Positions 1 to 10,248 of a DNA stretch of 28,310 nucleotides are shown piece after piece. The stretch is taken from assembly GCA_046155505.1 (NCBI GenBank), contig JBJXFK010000016.1, positions 1-28,310 of the forward strand, in the 5' to 3' direction. Position 1 is the stretch's first letter, and every line of letters begins with the position of its first letter. The notes under the pieces were generated by a model. The model searched no databases. It worked only from the letters and a program-made list of their open reading frames with translations, and was not told the origin of the DNA. Source of the DNA: JBJXFK01 sp046155505. GTDB taxonomy: Bacteria > Planctomycetota > Phycisphaerae > UBA1845 > Fen-1342. A program made the translations under genes and the position numbers.

Positions 1-120
1 GGGCAGCTTGATCTTGGTGAGTTTGGCCGCCTGCTGGGCTAGCGCGTCGCGCTGGGCGGCGGGAACGAGCAGATCAACGAGTTTTCCGCCGTGCGGCGGG
101 ATCAGGCCGGTCGTGGACAT
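1..120 (-). CDS. sat: Sulfate adenylyltransferase (ATP sulfurylase), N-terminal 40 codons, cut by window edge
   Basis: Reading leftward from an ATG at 118-120 gives 40 codons with no stop before the window edge. The protein begins MSTTGLIPPHGGKLVDLLVP. The LIPPHGGKLVDLL segment is the characteristic N-terminus of homo-oligomeric ATP sulfurylases (PUA-like domain), which make adenosine 5'-phosphosulfate from ATP and sulfate, or run in reverse in dissimilatory metabolism. The catalytic HxGH motifs lie outside the window, so activity cannot be judged. A GGAG sits about 11 bases upstream of the start. The nearest upstream gene, an SRPBCC protein, ends about 340 bp away across a repeat-bearing gap, so a separate promoter is likely. 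The identification rests on this one short but distinctive motif. Confidence 0.8.
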   Translation of the reverse strand, partial: MSTTGLIPPHGGKLVDLLVPAAQRDALAQQAAKLTKIKLP

Positions 121-461
121 TGGCTGCAATGCTCCGTGTAGTAGGCTTCGTCATCATGCCGCTCGCCGATCGCGGCGGCACGAATCAGGCAGTGTAGGGC
201 ATGCCGGACGGCTGGCAAAACGGTGCGAAATCAAGTGCGCGTGTCTCGTAGGGTGGGCATTGCCCTCCGTTTGCTTTCTGCGGTGAATGCGTGCCGTTCG
301 CGCGGAACGGGTCGGTCAACCGAACACGCATCGATCGCGCGGCGATGTCCGCCGCGCGATCGTGCCGGTTCCAACTCCAATGAAGGGTCATCGCAGCGGG
401 GTGATTCGCCCGACCGCGCAATCTGAGACGAACGCAGAGAAATGGTGGGTTTCCGCCCGCC
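121..461. other. Gene-free stretch upstream of sat
   Basis: No open frame here has a credible product or ribosome binding site. It holds the presumed promoter of sat and a half copy of the GTAGGGTGGGCAT dispersed repeat (248-269). Around 327-361 there is a short GC-rich inverted segment (tcgatcgcgcggcg / cgccgcgcgatcg). I see no RNA gene. Confidence 0.5.
248..269 (+). repeat. Half copy of the GTAGGGTGGGCAT dispersed repeat
   Basis: The segment begins GTAGGGTGGGCATTGCCC and matches the left arm of the perfect 24-bp inverted repeat at 20381-20452 with small changes. Its partner arm is missing, so this looks like a decayed or half element. Confidence 0.6.
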
Positions 462-1037
462 TCACTCGACCTGAATGTGACTTTCGCCACCCAGTCGCTT
501 GGCCAATTGTTCCAGATAATGCTTCTGCCCGGCCTTGCCCATTCCCAGAACATGAATCACAAAGCGAAACACCGGCACATGCCACGTCCCCGACCGAATC
601 TCACCATCAACACTCAATCGCAGTTCGCTGCCGCTCGGCGTCGCGGCCACGTCGTATGAGCACAGCATGGTCATCGGCACGATCTCGTCGGTCGCTTTGC
701 GTCGCAGCCGCGTGCCGTCGACTCGCTCGATCGTCGCTACCCGCACCTTCGAGCTGCCCAAGTCCTCGCGCCACGCCGGCAACCCGCCCTCCTCGGGCAG
801 CACCTCGACGCCGCGACACATCGTCCCCGCCAGCGGCGACTTCTGAAAATCCTCGATCGCCGCGAACACCTCGGCCGGACTACGCGATGACGTCATTTTC
901 GCACGAATCTGATACTGCACCGGCAAGAATGCCCCGACCACGAACGGCGTCAAAACTAACAGCCCGATCACGCCACCCGCGATACCCATCCAAAACCACA
1001 TGCCGCGTCTCCGTATCGGTTGCACTGCTTCATTCAC
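462..1037 (-). CDS. Membrane-anchored SRPBCC (START-like) family protein
   Basis: A 191-residue protein from a GTG at 1035-1037, one base past the TGA of the preceding SRPBCC gene. An AAGGCGG ribosome binding site overlaps that gene's end, which suggests translational coupling. An upstream ATG at 1091 would overlap the neighbour by about 50 bp and is less likely. A hydrophobic segment at about residues 13-35 (WFWMGIAGGVIGLLVLTPFV) is followed by a domain beginning VQYQIRAKMTSSRSPAEVFA, the usual opening of a polyketide cyclase/SRPBCC ligand-binding fold. Proteins of this type bind hydrophobic ligands. No ligand can be named from sequence. It is the last gene of the kinase-SRPBCC-SRPBCC run. 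Confidence 0.75.
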   Translation of the reverse strand: MNEAVQPIRRRGMWFWMGIAGGVIGLLVLTPFVVGAFLPVQYQIRAKMTSSRSPAEVFAAIEDFQKSPLAGTMCRGVEVLPEEGGLPAWREDLGSSKVRVATIERVDGTRLRRKATDEIVPMTMLCSYDVAATPSGSELRLSVDGEIRSGTWHVPVFRFVIHVLGMGKAGQKHYLEQLAKRLGGESHIQVE

Positions 1038-1038
1038 G

Positions 1039-1479
1039 TCACACCGCCTTTCGCGCGATCGCGGCTTTGAGCCGCGCCAATTGATCGCCATCCTGCTTTT
1101 TCATACACGAAACCAGAAGCGGCACGAGCAGCCAGCCCAGCCAGCGCCCGCGCACGATCGCCTCCAGATTCACCCGCGTGCCGCCGCCTTCGCGTTCAAA
1201 CGTATAGCGATACACCGCATCGCCGCCGGGGAATTTCGCACCCGCCGCATGCACCCGCGGCGGCGTGTGTTCGACGACCTCGATCACCGCGGTCGCCTCG
1301 CGCTTGCCCATCAGCCGCGTCTCGCGGAACTGCGTGCCGGCTCGCAGCGGGCCATCTGTGATCTTCTCGATTCGCTTGACACCCGGCAGCCATTCCGACG
1401 CCGTCGTGAGGTCCGATGCGTACGCGAACACCTGCTCGATCGGGCGATCGATAAACTCACTGCTCTTGAAGCCGGCCAT
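1039..1479 (-). CDS. SRPBCC (START-like) family protein
   Basis: A 146-residue protein starting at ATG 1477-1479, with GGAG eight bases upstream. The open frame runs further 5' but that part overlaps the kinase end and has no protein character. The N-terminus (GFKSSEFIDRPIEQVFAYAS) gives the first beta strand and helix of the SRPBCC/polyketide-cyclase-2 fold; the central WLPGVKRIEKITDGPLRAGT and YRYTFEREGGGTRVNLEA segments are also typical. There is no signal peptide. A hydrophobic helix sits at about residues 113-124. Function is unknown beyond probable small-ligand binding. It lies 67 bp after the kinase stop and 1 bp before a second SRPBCC gene, so the three probably form one operon. Confidence 0.8.
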   Translation of the reverse strand: MAGFKSSEFIDRPIEQVFAYASDLTTASEWLPGVKRIEKITDGPLRAGTQFRETRLMGKREATAVIEVVEHTPPRVHAAGAKFPGGDAVYRYTFEREGGGTRVNLEAIVRGRWLGWLLVPLLVSCMKKQDGDQLARLKAAIARKAV

Positions 1480-1546
1480 TTGCCTGTCTCCTTCTTGTCG
1501 ACACCGTCGAAGCATCGCAATTCCAGAACTTGGCTCGCGCTGCCAA

Positions 1547-4024
<2,478 letters not shown>

Positions 4025-4030
4025 GAAACA

Positions 4031-4096
4031 CCTCTCGGCGATCCCATTCGCGCCGCGCGGCCCACTGGCCCGGCTGCATCAGGTTCCGCCGAGAGG
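4031..4096 (-). promoter_or_regulatory. Leader stem-loop that buries the kinase ribosome binding site
   Basis: On the minus strand a perfect 10-bp inverted repeat, CCTCTCGGCG (4087-4096) and CGCCGAGAGG (4031-4040), encloses 46 bases. The 3' arm contains the GAGAGG Shine-Dalgarno of the kinase, six bases before its ATG, so folding would hide it. The loop contains CGGAACCTGATGCAGCCGGG and a GGCC-AGTG-GGCC mini-hairpin. This is what a translational control element looks like. I do not recognise it as a known riboswitch, and the loop has only a superficial likeness to the TPP family. Confidence 0.5.
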
Positions 4097-4115
4097 CTAT
4101 TTTCGCGCCAAAAAC

Positions 4116-6017
4116 TCAGAAAATCTTCCGATTTCGACGCTTTCGCCCCAAAAACATGACCGGCAGCAGGCCGAGCATCGCCGTCCCGACTCCCGCCCCA
4201 CATGCCCCCGCTCCGCAACCGCCGGTCGCGGCAATGTCCGCCGTACATGCATCACCCACGCCGTCGGCGTCGCTGTCGGCCTGATCGGCGTTTGCGACAT
4301 CGATGCAGTTATCGCATGCGTCGCCGACCCCATCCTCGTCGGCATCGGCCTGATCGGCGTTGGCGTTCGCCGCGCAGTTGTCGCACGCATCACCAATGCC
4401 GTCAGCGTCAACGTCCGCCTGGTCGGCGTTGGCATCGTCCGGGCAATTGTCACACGCGTCACCGTCGCCGTCGGCGTCTTGATCCGACTGGTCGGCGTTG
4501 GCATCCGCTGGGCAGTTGTCGCAGGCGTTGCCGTCGCCGTCGCCGTCCGCATCCGCCTGATCGGCATTCGCCACTGCGACACAATTGTCGCACGCATTGC
4601 CGTCACCATCGCCATCGGCATCCGCTTGATCGGCGTTGGCCACCGCGACGCAATTGTCGCAGGCGTTTCCGTCACCATCTCCATCGCCGTCCGCCTGATC
4701 GGCGTTCGCTGTTGCAACGCAATTGTCGCACGCGTCGCCCACACCGTCGCCATCGCCGTCAGACTGATCGGCGTTGGCGACATCCGGGCAATTGTCCGCC
4801 GCGTCGGCAACCGTGTCGTTATCGCTGTCGATCACAAGCTGCACGCTGTCGGTCTGCGTGACGATTCGCTGCTGCACCGAGACGAATTGCAACGTGACCG
4901 TACTCGTCTGATCCGCGGTCACGGTCGCTTTGCGAAACACCGTGAAGCTGTCACCCGGGTTGAGCGATGTCTGCACCGGCGATTCGCTGATCGCGCCCAG
5001 CACGTCATCGACGAGCGTCAGGCCCGTGATTGCCGTCGTGCCGGTATTATCGACCACAAAGCAGAACTTCACGTCGGTTCCTGGCGATGCGACGAGCAAT
5101 TCGTCATTCTTGCAAAGATCGACGCACGCCAAGTCGGTCCCTGGCCCGGCCGGGTCGGCTTCGCAAATGCCCACCGTCTTACTCAGGCTCACCCGCGGCG
5201 CGGGATACGTAAACAAAATCGCAAGATTCGCCGAAATTGAATTCGCCGTGTCGCAGGCGTGCGTCAGCGAGTCGGTCGCGTCGGCGTTTTCAATTCCGGT
5301 CGTCGAGCCGCTGCCCTTTTCCGGATTGAACGGCGGATTCGCCGCCGACGCACCCGCACCCTCGGGATAGAGCAGCAGAATGTTGCCGCTGTCGTAGAGC
5401 ACCGCTTGAAAGTCGAAGCTGTCGATGCCGCCGCCGAAATGATCGACGTTGTCCCATTGCACAACCACGCAGTCGCCGGTCCCGCCTTCCGAATACGGAC
5501 ACGGGCTGAACACCTGCGCGAAACCGCCGGCAAGCGTGCTCGGCGGGTTACGCAGCACGAGGTCGTCCCACAAGACGGCGATGGTGTCGTTCGGACCGAC
5601 GATGTTCTGGATTGGGCAATTGTTCGCGAGCGCGTCGGAGGTGCCGTCAAGCTGAAAGTGCAGAAAGCCGTTTGTGCCGACGTTCACGCTGTCGCGCAGC
5701 GTGCCGAAGAACGGAAACCCGCGCCCGCCGTTCAAGTCCGAAAGCGACACGTCGAGCGCGACACCGTCGTCGGCGTTTTGGTTTTGTGTCGGCAGCGCAT
5801 CGGCATCGAAAAACGTCAGCCGCGCTCCGCTGGTCGAAATGTCGACAAACACCGGAAATACAGGCCCGCCGGTCTCGTTGCTGGCGATCGACGTGTAGCC
5901 AAACGTGTTTGGCCCCGCAGCAAGCGCGGTGCAAGCGCCCGCCGTCGCGACGAGAACACCTTTGCATGCTGCCAGTCGAATTCTCGCGCCGCGTCGATTG
6001 CGAATGCGCCCATCCAT
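4116..6017 (-). CDS. Secreted thrombospondin type-3 repeat protein with Cys/Gly-rich C-terminal anchor
   Basis: A 633-residue protein starting at ATG 6015-6017, preceded by AGAGGA at five bases. The frame opens 30 codons earlier, but without an RBS. Residues 1-35 form a signal peptide (basic start, then VLVATAGACTALAA). Residues ~36-280 resemble the NIDO-like N-termini of planctomycete and myxobacterial surface proteins. Residues ~290-410 (VSLSKTVG... FCFVVDNTGTTAITGLTLVD) resemble a DUF11-type adhesion domain. Eight 23-residue DNCxxxANADQxDxDxDGxGxAC units then give a Ca-binding type-3 rod. The tail is GGCGAGACGAG, a hydrophobic stretch, then GRKRRNRK. This is the tripartite form of a sorting signal, closest to MYXO-CTERM and not PEP-CTERM. 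It is probably an exported, calcium-stabilised surface protein. It ends 91 bp before the kinase. Confidence 0.85.
   Translation of the reverse strand: MDGRIRNRRGARIRLAACKGVLVATAGACTALAAGPNTFGYTSIASNETGGPVFPVFVDISTSGARLTFFDADALPTQNQNADDGVALDVSLSDLNGGRGFPFFGTLRDSVNVGTNGFLHFQLDGTSDALANNCPIQNIVGPNDTIAVLWDDLVLRNPPSTLAGGFAQVFSPCPYSEGGTGDCVVVQWDNVDHFGGGIDSFDFQAVLYDSGNILLLYPEGAGASAANPPFNPEKGSGSTTGIENADATDSLTHACDTANSISANLAILFTYPAPRVSLSKTVGICEADPAGPGTDLACVDLCKNDELLVASPGTDVKFCFVVDNTGTTAITGLTLVDDVLGAISESPVQTSLNPGDSFTVFRKATVTADQTSTVTLQFVSVQQRIVTQTDSVQLVIDSDNDTVADAADNCPDVANADQSDGDGDGVGDACDNCVATANADQADGDGDGDGNACDNCVAVANADQADADGDGDGNACDNCVAVANADQADADGDGDGNACDNCPADANADQSDQDADGDGDACDNCPDDANADQADVDADGIGDACDNCAANANADQADADEDGVGDACDNCIDVANADQADSDADGVGDACTADIAATGGCGAGACGAGVGTAMLGLLPVMFLGRKRRNRKIF
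4245..4796 (-). repeat. Eight tandem 69-bp units coding for TSP3 calcium-binding repeats
   Basis: Eight in-frame 69-bp units, each coding for one 23-residue type-3 repeat with Asp ladders (DxDxDGxG) and two Cys. Units 3 (4590-4658) and 4 (4521-4589) code for identical peptides but differ synonymously in 11 of 23 codons. Confidence 0.95.
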
Positions 6018-6211
6018 GCGAATCCTCTCAGAAATTTGTGCCCCGAAGCCGCGCGATATCTCGCGCTCAGAGAGGATTAGACGCGAACCACACGCTTTTC
6101 TCAGCAACCCGCACGAAAATTATCACTGCGAGCACGCGAGGGGTCGAAGCAGTCGCGGCTGACGCGGGGAACCTCGGCGTCCCAGGCCGTCGCTATCTAC
6201 GTCTGCGCAAT

Positions 6212-6242
6212 CAACCGCCGCACGGGAACCGTGCGGCGGTTG
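6212..6242. terminator. Strong hairpin downstream of the PEP-CTERM gene
   Basis: A 14-bp perfect stem (CAACCGCCGCACGG and its complement) closes a three-base loop about 50 bp after the stop at 6295. There is no T-run on either strand, so it is a possible terminator or mRNA-stabilising hairpin, not a canonical intrinsic terminator. Confidence 0.5.
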
Positions 6243-6294
6243 CGACGAGTAGATGTGATGATTTGCGTACCGCGTGCTGCTAGCGGCGGTTGGT

Positions 6295-7080
6295 TTAGCG
6301 AGCGTTGCGACGGCGGATCGCACCAACGATTAGGCCGCCGACCATCAGGCCGATCGACGCCGGCTCGGGAACCAGGACGGTCGTCTCCATGTTGCGATCG
6401 AGCCAACCCTGCTTGCGGCTGCCCCAACTCGTCAGGTAACCGTTGCTGTTGTAAGACCGCGTCGTGCCTGCCTGCTGGTGAAACCAGATGCCGATGTGAT
6501 CGCCATAGCTCGCACCGGTCCACGGATCCTGAGCATCCGGATGGAGCGGCAGGTGATCGATGATGTTGGTCGCGTCCATCGTGAAGCCCAGCGTGCGGGT
6601 GCCGTCGCCGTTGTCGATCGCGCGAATGTCGCTGATCACATTGGTCGGATCGTCCTGCGAAGTGAAGATGCGATCCGGAGCCTGCGTGCCGCCGGCGTTC
6701 GAGCCGTCGTTGAAGCTGGTCTGGTTGTTCATCGCGTTATAGCCATAGACGCTCATGATCGGCGTCGGGCCGACGGCGTCGAAGTAGAAGAGCGCCATCT
6801 CGCCGGGGTGGTTCTTCGGATTCGGGCCGGGCGAGATTGCGAGCGTAAAGCCGTCGGTGCGAAGCAGCGGCTGGCCAGGCACGGCACCGAACGTCGCGTA
6901 CCACGACAGCTCATCGGTCGCATCGTTGTAGGTGGTGGTGACGGAGAGGATCGTGCCGCCGGCGTGGTTCACACTGCCGACGTTCGGATCAAACGACCAC
7001 TGATAGGTGGCGGCATTGGCAGCGGCGAGCGTCAGCGAGGCGGCGGCGACTGCGGCGATTGCATTGCTGAATTTACGCAT
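6295..7080 (-). CDS. PEP-CTERM sorting domain-containing secreted protein
   Basis: A 261-residue protein starting at ATG 7078-7080, with GGAGG nine bases upstream. The signal peptide is MRKFSNAIAAVAAASLTLAAANA, with cleavage after ANA. The middle is a beta-rich, Asn/Gly/Thr-rich domain (YQWSFDPNVGSVNHAGGTIL, then DGFTLAISPGPNP) without a family I can name; it may be a lectin-like or jelly-roll fold. The last 25 residues are a textbook PEP-CTERM signal: VPEPASIGL, a hydrophobic helix, then RRRNAR. By family knowledge it is exported by Sec, cut by an exosortase encoded elsewhere, and surface-attached or released. It is unrelated in its mature region to the four-gene PEP-CTERM array at 16809-20267. 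A 14-bp hairpin follows the stop. Confidence 0.9.
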   Translation of the reverse strand: MRKFSNAIAAVAAASLTLAAANAATYQWSFDPNVGSVNHAGGTILSVTTTYNDATDELSWYATFGAVPGQPLLRTDGFTLAISPGPNPKNHPGEMALFYFDAVGPTPIMSVYGYNAMNNQTSFNDGSNAGGTQAPDRIFTSQDDPTNVISDIRAIDNGDGTRTLGFTMDATNIIDHLPLHPDAQDPWTGASYGDHIGIWFHQQAGTTRSYNSNGYLTSWGSRKQGWLDRNMETTVLVPEPASIGLMVGGLIVGAIRRRNAR

Positions 7081-7419
7081 CTTTCGATCCCTCCGTTGGG
7101 CCTTCTGGCGACGTTACGACCGTCGTCTGTTCTGGCGATACTTGGCCGCCGAACCGGCGTTTTCCACGCCGCAATCCGACGATTTCGCCGGTGGCCGCCG
7201 CGGGCGAAGAAATCAGCCCGATCCGGGTTCGCGTGCAGTTGTTATCCGGCGTCATGCCCGCTGCGCGACGAAAATTTCGCGAGCGGCTGATAAACGCGCT
7301 GCGACCGCAATTCGCGGCGCCGCCAGCAACGCCGAAATATCGGCACATGCATGCGACCCGGTTCGGCGCGATCCGCTGCTAGAATTCCGGCAACTCGCAG
7401 CGCGAGCACTGAGGCCCCA
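7081..7419. other. Divergent promoter region between PEP-CTERM gene and aroC
   Basis: No coding capacity that I believe. It must hold promoters for both outward-facing genes. A TAGAAT at 7380-7385 could be a -10 element for aroC, but no good -35 is visible. Confidence 0.35.
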
Positions 7420-8577
7420 ATGCCGCAACTCTCTTACCGAACCGCCGGCGAATCGCACGGCCCAGCCCTCACCATCCTGGTCGAGGGCTTTCCCGCCGAC
7501 ATGCCGATTGATCTCGATCTGATCAACGCCGAACTCAAACGCCGCCAAGGTGGCTACGGCCGCGGCGGGCGCATGCGCATCGAGAAAGATGCGGTGACGT
7601 TTCTCGCCGGCGTGCGGCGAAACGTCACAATGGGCGGGCCGATCGTGATGCAGATCGTCAATCGCGATTCGCGGCTCGACGACACGCCCGAGATCAATCG
7701 CCCGCGCCCCGGACACGCCGACCTCGCGGGTAGTTTGAAGTGGCTGACCACCGATTGCCGCAACACGCTTGAACGCGCGTCCGCTCGCGAGACCGCCGGT
7801 CGCGTCGCCGCCGGCGCGCTGTGCAAATGCCTGCTGCGACACTTCGGCATCGAGTGTGTCGGCTTCGTCATCGAAGTCGGCGGTGCAAAAGCGACCGTCG
7901 CCGCCGACCTCGACGCCAATGCGATCATCGCCGCGCGCGATGCGAACGATGTGTACACGCCCGACGCGACCGCCGTCGCCGCAATGGAGACCGCCATCCA
8001 CGAAGCCAAAAAGGCCGGCGACACCGTCGGCGGCATCGTCGAAGTGCGCGTCTTCGGCCTTCCGCCCGGCCTCGGCTCCTGTGCGTCGTCCCAAGACAAG
8101 CTCGACGGGAGACTCATGCAGGCGGTCGGCTCGATTCAGGCGTTCAAGGGCGTCGAGATCGGCATCGGCTTTGACGCCGCCCGCCTGCCCGGCAGCAAAG
8201 TGCACGATGCAATCGTCTACGACGCGGCCCAACGCAACACGCACAACCTTGGCTTCGCGCGCCGTGGCAACAACGCCGGCGGCCTCGAAGGCGGCATGAC
8301 CACGGGCCAGACGCTGGTCGTTCGCGGCGTCATGAAGCCCATCGCGACGTTGCTGCAAGGAATGGACAGCGTGAATCTGAAAACGCTCGTTGCCGAGCGT
8401 AGTGATTACGAACGCAGCGACGTCTGTGCTGTCCCGGCGGCGAGCGTGGTGGCCGAATCAGCCGTCACGGCGGAGATCGCCCGCGCGCTCCTGGACAAAT
8501 TCGGCGGCGACACGCTGGGCGAGGTACGCCGCGCGTTCGACGGCTACCTGCGAGCGGCGCGGGCGCTCGCGCCATAG
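7420..8577 (+). CDS. aroC: Chorismate synthase
   Basis: A 385-residue enzyme starting at ATG 7420, with GAGG five bases upstream. An in-frame GTG at 7351 lies further 5', but family N-termini start at MPQLSYRTAGESHGPAL. All three family signatures are present: GESHG near residue 10, RASARETAGRVAAGA at about 120-134, and GNNAGGLEGGMTTGQ near 285. It converts 5-enolpyruvylshikimate 3-phosphate to chorismate using reduced FMN, the last common step to aromatic amino acids, folate and quinones. The length is normal. No other shikimate-pathway gene is adjacent. Its stop faces the stop of the metallopeptidase gene across seven bases, leaving no room for a conventional terminator. Confidence 0.98.
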   Translation: MPQLSYRTAGESHGPALTILVEGFPADMPIDLDLINAELKRRQGGYGRGGRMRIEKDAVTFLAGVRRNVTMGGPIVMQIVNRDSRLDDTPEINRPRPGHADLAGSLKWLTTDCRNTLERASARETAGRVAAGALCKCLLRHFGIECVGFVIEVGGAKATVAADLDANAIIAARDANDVYTPDATAVAAMETAIHEAKKAGDTVGGIVEVRVFGLPPGLGSCASSQDKLDGRLMQAVGSIQAFKGVEIGIGFDAARLPGSKVHDAIVYDAAQRNTHNLGFARRGNNAGGLEGGMTTGQTLVVRGVMKPIATLLQGMDSVNLKTLVAERSDYERSDVCAVPAASVVAESAVTAEIARALLDKFGGDTLGEVRRAFDGYLRAARALAP

Positions 8578-8584
8578 GCGGCGG

Positions 8585-9343
8585 CTACCCCGTTCCTGAA
8601 CGCACAAACGCTGACTCCCGTGTTTCGAACAAGTAACGAACACTCTGCTGAAAGTCGGCGCGAACCGCCTGCCCAAGGTAGCGTGCCCACTCGGGTTTCC
8701 TGTTATTTGCGTGCCACGCCACATGCGCCAGCGCGTAGCCGAACATGGGCGGCGACATGTACTCGGGGCGCACCAACTTCGAGTTTGGCCAGAACTTTTG
8801 GTCAGCGGGCCAGTTCCGCGGCGAATTGGCAAGGAAGATTCCCAGTCCGAAGTGCACAACTGTCAGATCGGTCAGCAACTCGTTGTCGAATTCATCGTCG
8901 CCGACTCGCCCTTCGCCCATGAGCCGCTCATGCGCGAATTCGTGCGCGATCGTGCCGACCAAGTTCATCGGCGACCCAAGCTGAGAGCGGCAAAGCGAAA
9001 CGCACCGACGTTCCGGTCCTCCCGCGTACAGACCCGCGACTCCGCCCACCGCCCGACCGTCCCCATCGACCAATTCAACTCCGTCGTCCAGATCATCGAT
9101 CTCGAGATCTATGTTTGCAAAGTCCACACCCATCACGCGCGCAATCCGATCGGCAAGACGAATCACACAGGCATCGGTCGCGTCATACGGTTCAGGGAAG
9201 TGCTCGATCGTAGGGATGATCATCGCACGCTCGCGAAACACGTTTCGCGGAAACTGGACGTCTAACCACCCGAGTCGCGATTCGACCCAGCGTTTGGCGT
9301 CGATGTCGCATGGGCACGTCGGCCGAAAGAAACGACCAAACAT
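8585..9343 (-). CDS. Putative zinc metallopeptidase (HExxH), family unassigned
   Basis: A 252-residue protein starting at ATG 9341-9343 with a strong GGAGG eight bases upstream; the open frame extends 50 codons further without support. The N-terminus, MFGRFFRPTCPCDIDAKRWV, has a CPCD motif that may bind metal. The central helix TIAHEFAHERLM (HEFAH, residues 134-138) is an HExxH zinc-site motif. A downstream ENELLTDLTVVHFGLG-like segment (residues 151-168) offers E155 or D159 as third ligand, as in gluzincins. There is no signal peptide or transmembrane segment, so it is probably cytoplasmic. I do not recognise a characterised homologue. It is convergent with aroC and otherwise isolated. The protease call is inference from the motif. 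Confidence 0.7.
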   Translation of the reverse strand: MFGRFFRPTCPCDIDAKRWVESRLGWLDVQFPRNVFRERAMIIPTIEHFPEPYDATDACVIRLADRIARVMGVDFANIDLEIDDLDDGVELVDGDGRAVGGVAGLYAGGPERRCVSLCRSQLGSPMNLVGTIAHEFAHERLMGEGRVGDDEFDNELLTDLTVVHFGLGIFLANSPRNWPADQKFWPNSKLVRPEYMSPPMFGYALAHVAWHANNRKPEWARYLGQAVRADFQQSVRYLFETRESAFVRSGTG

Positions 9344-9703
9344 CGCGCGAGCCTCCAACCTGAACGTCGCACACCCAATTCGTCGCGTTCCCTGACTCAC
9401 GATCCCTGCAGACAACTCTACGTGGTGCGCACCCGCGCGCCGCACGATTTTTCGAGCCTCGCACACAAAATGTCGCAGCAATCCTGCGCACAATCAAGCA
9501 CATCACAAGAAACCACGGGCTATCCGCCGACGCAAATTTCCTGCGCATCACTCAGAACGCGATGTTTGCCACACATCGAACACCGGCTAATTGTCTATGC
9601 GGTCGCTATGCCAGGTAGATAGGCGGCGCATGCCGCAGTGCGATTTTCCCGCTTGTCTATCTTGGACGTTTAAAGCGGAATTCCAACAGCATCGAAGCAA
9701 CCC
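9344..9703. other. Gene-free stretch
   Basis: No credible gene. It is slightly less GC-rich than the flanks. Two TTGTCTAT octamers (about 9590 and 9653) flank a short GC palindrome (GGCGGCGCATGCCGC, near 9623). It probably holds the promoter of the metallopeptidase gene and the former promoter of the broken oxidoreductase. Confidence 0.3.
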
Positions 9704-10158
9704 GTGAAATCCACCAAGATCGACCGCCGCACATTTCTCGGCGGCATCGCGGGTGTCGCCCTCCGCGCGGCGACGGCGCGCTGTCGCACGTGCGGTGCGG
9801 GTTCAACAAATTCGATCCGCATGGGCATGACGCCAGCGAAGCCGAACGGGCGACGATCTCGCTGTTCCACTCGGCGGGGTCGATGCATTTGGTGGGGTAT
9901 GACTGGCGTCCCAAAGGTGTGAATTTGGTGACGGCCGAGCAGCCGAATTCGGTGCGGCACGCGACCGATGCGCAGGGCTACGTTTGGCAACAAGGATCGA
10001 CGCATATGTGCGAGTGCCTGTCGACCGGTGCGACAACGCTGATCACGCCCGAGCATGCGCTACACGTCATCGAAATCATGGAAGCCGCGCGGCAGTCGCA
10101 GCAAACGGGTCGCCGCAGCGAGTTGACGACGAGCTTCCAGTGGCCGGTGGTTGGCTAG
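9704..10158 (+). pseudogene. Gfo/Idh/MocA-type oxidoreductase remnant, internally deleted and frame-broken
   Basis: The 5' part, from GTG 9704, reads MKSTKIDRRTFLGGIAG, a twin-arginine signal (DRRTFLGG). The 3' part, in another frame from about 9772 to the TAG at 10156-10158, reads DGALSHVRCGFNKFDPHGHD and ends in a ~120-residue segment (HLVGYDWRPKGVNLVTAE, HMCECLSTGATTLITPEHAL, HVIEIMEAARQSQQTG). That C-terminus resembles secreted Gfo/Idh/MocA oxidoreductases of planctomycetes. The ~250-350 residues expected between them, including the Rossmann NAD(P) domain, are absent, and the two ends meet out of frame. I infer an internal deletion with loss of function. The family assignment of the 3' part is moderate; the break is clear. 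Confidence 0.65.
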
Positions 10159-10248
10159 GCGGCGCAATGTCAGGGCGACCGCTGCAAACTCCGTCACCGT
10201 GAATGCACGGTTTGCGTTACTTATGCAGGGGGCGAGGAGCCGGACGAA

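Noticed and set aside
185..553. Minus-strand frame with NGGQCPPYET
   Set aside because: The peptide is the translation of the GTAGGGTGGGCAT dispersed repeat and the frame overlaps the SRPBCC gene end.
4041..4086. GAACCTGATGCAG in the kinase leader as a TPP riboswitch
   Set aside because: Only a short stretch resembles the TPP element; the CUGAGA box and the second conserved helix are missing, and the downstream gene is not thiamine-related.
4245..4796. Regular tandem repeats suggesting a CRISPR array
   Set aside because: Units are contiguous 69-bp coding repeats without unique spacers and translate to TSP3 motifs.
7252..8358. Minus-strand open frame of 368 codons
   Set aside because: It is antisense to aroC, which has all family signatures; long antisense frames are common at this GC content.
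10159..10248. Possible terminator GCAAACTCCGTC / GCACGGTTTGC
   Set aside because: The pairing needs bulges and there is no T-run; too weak to list.
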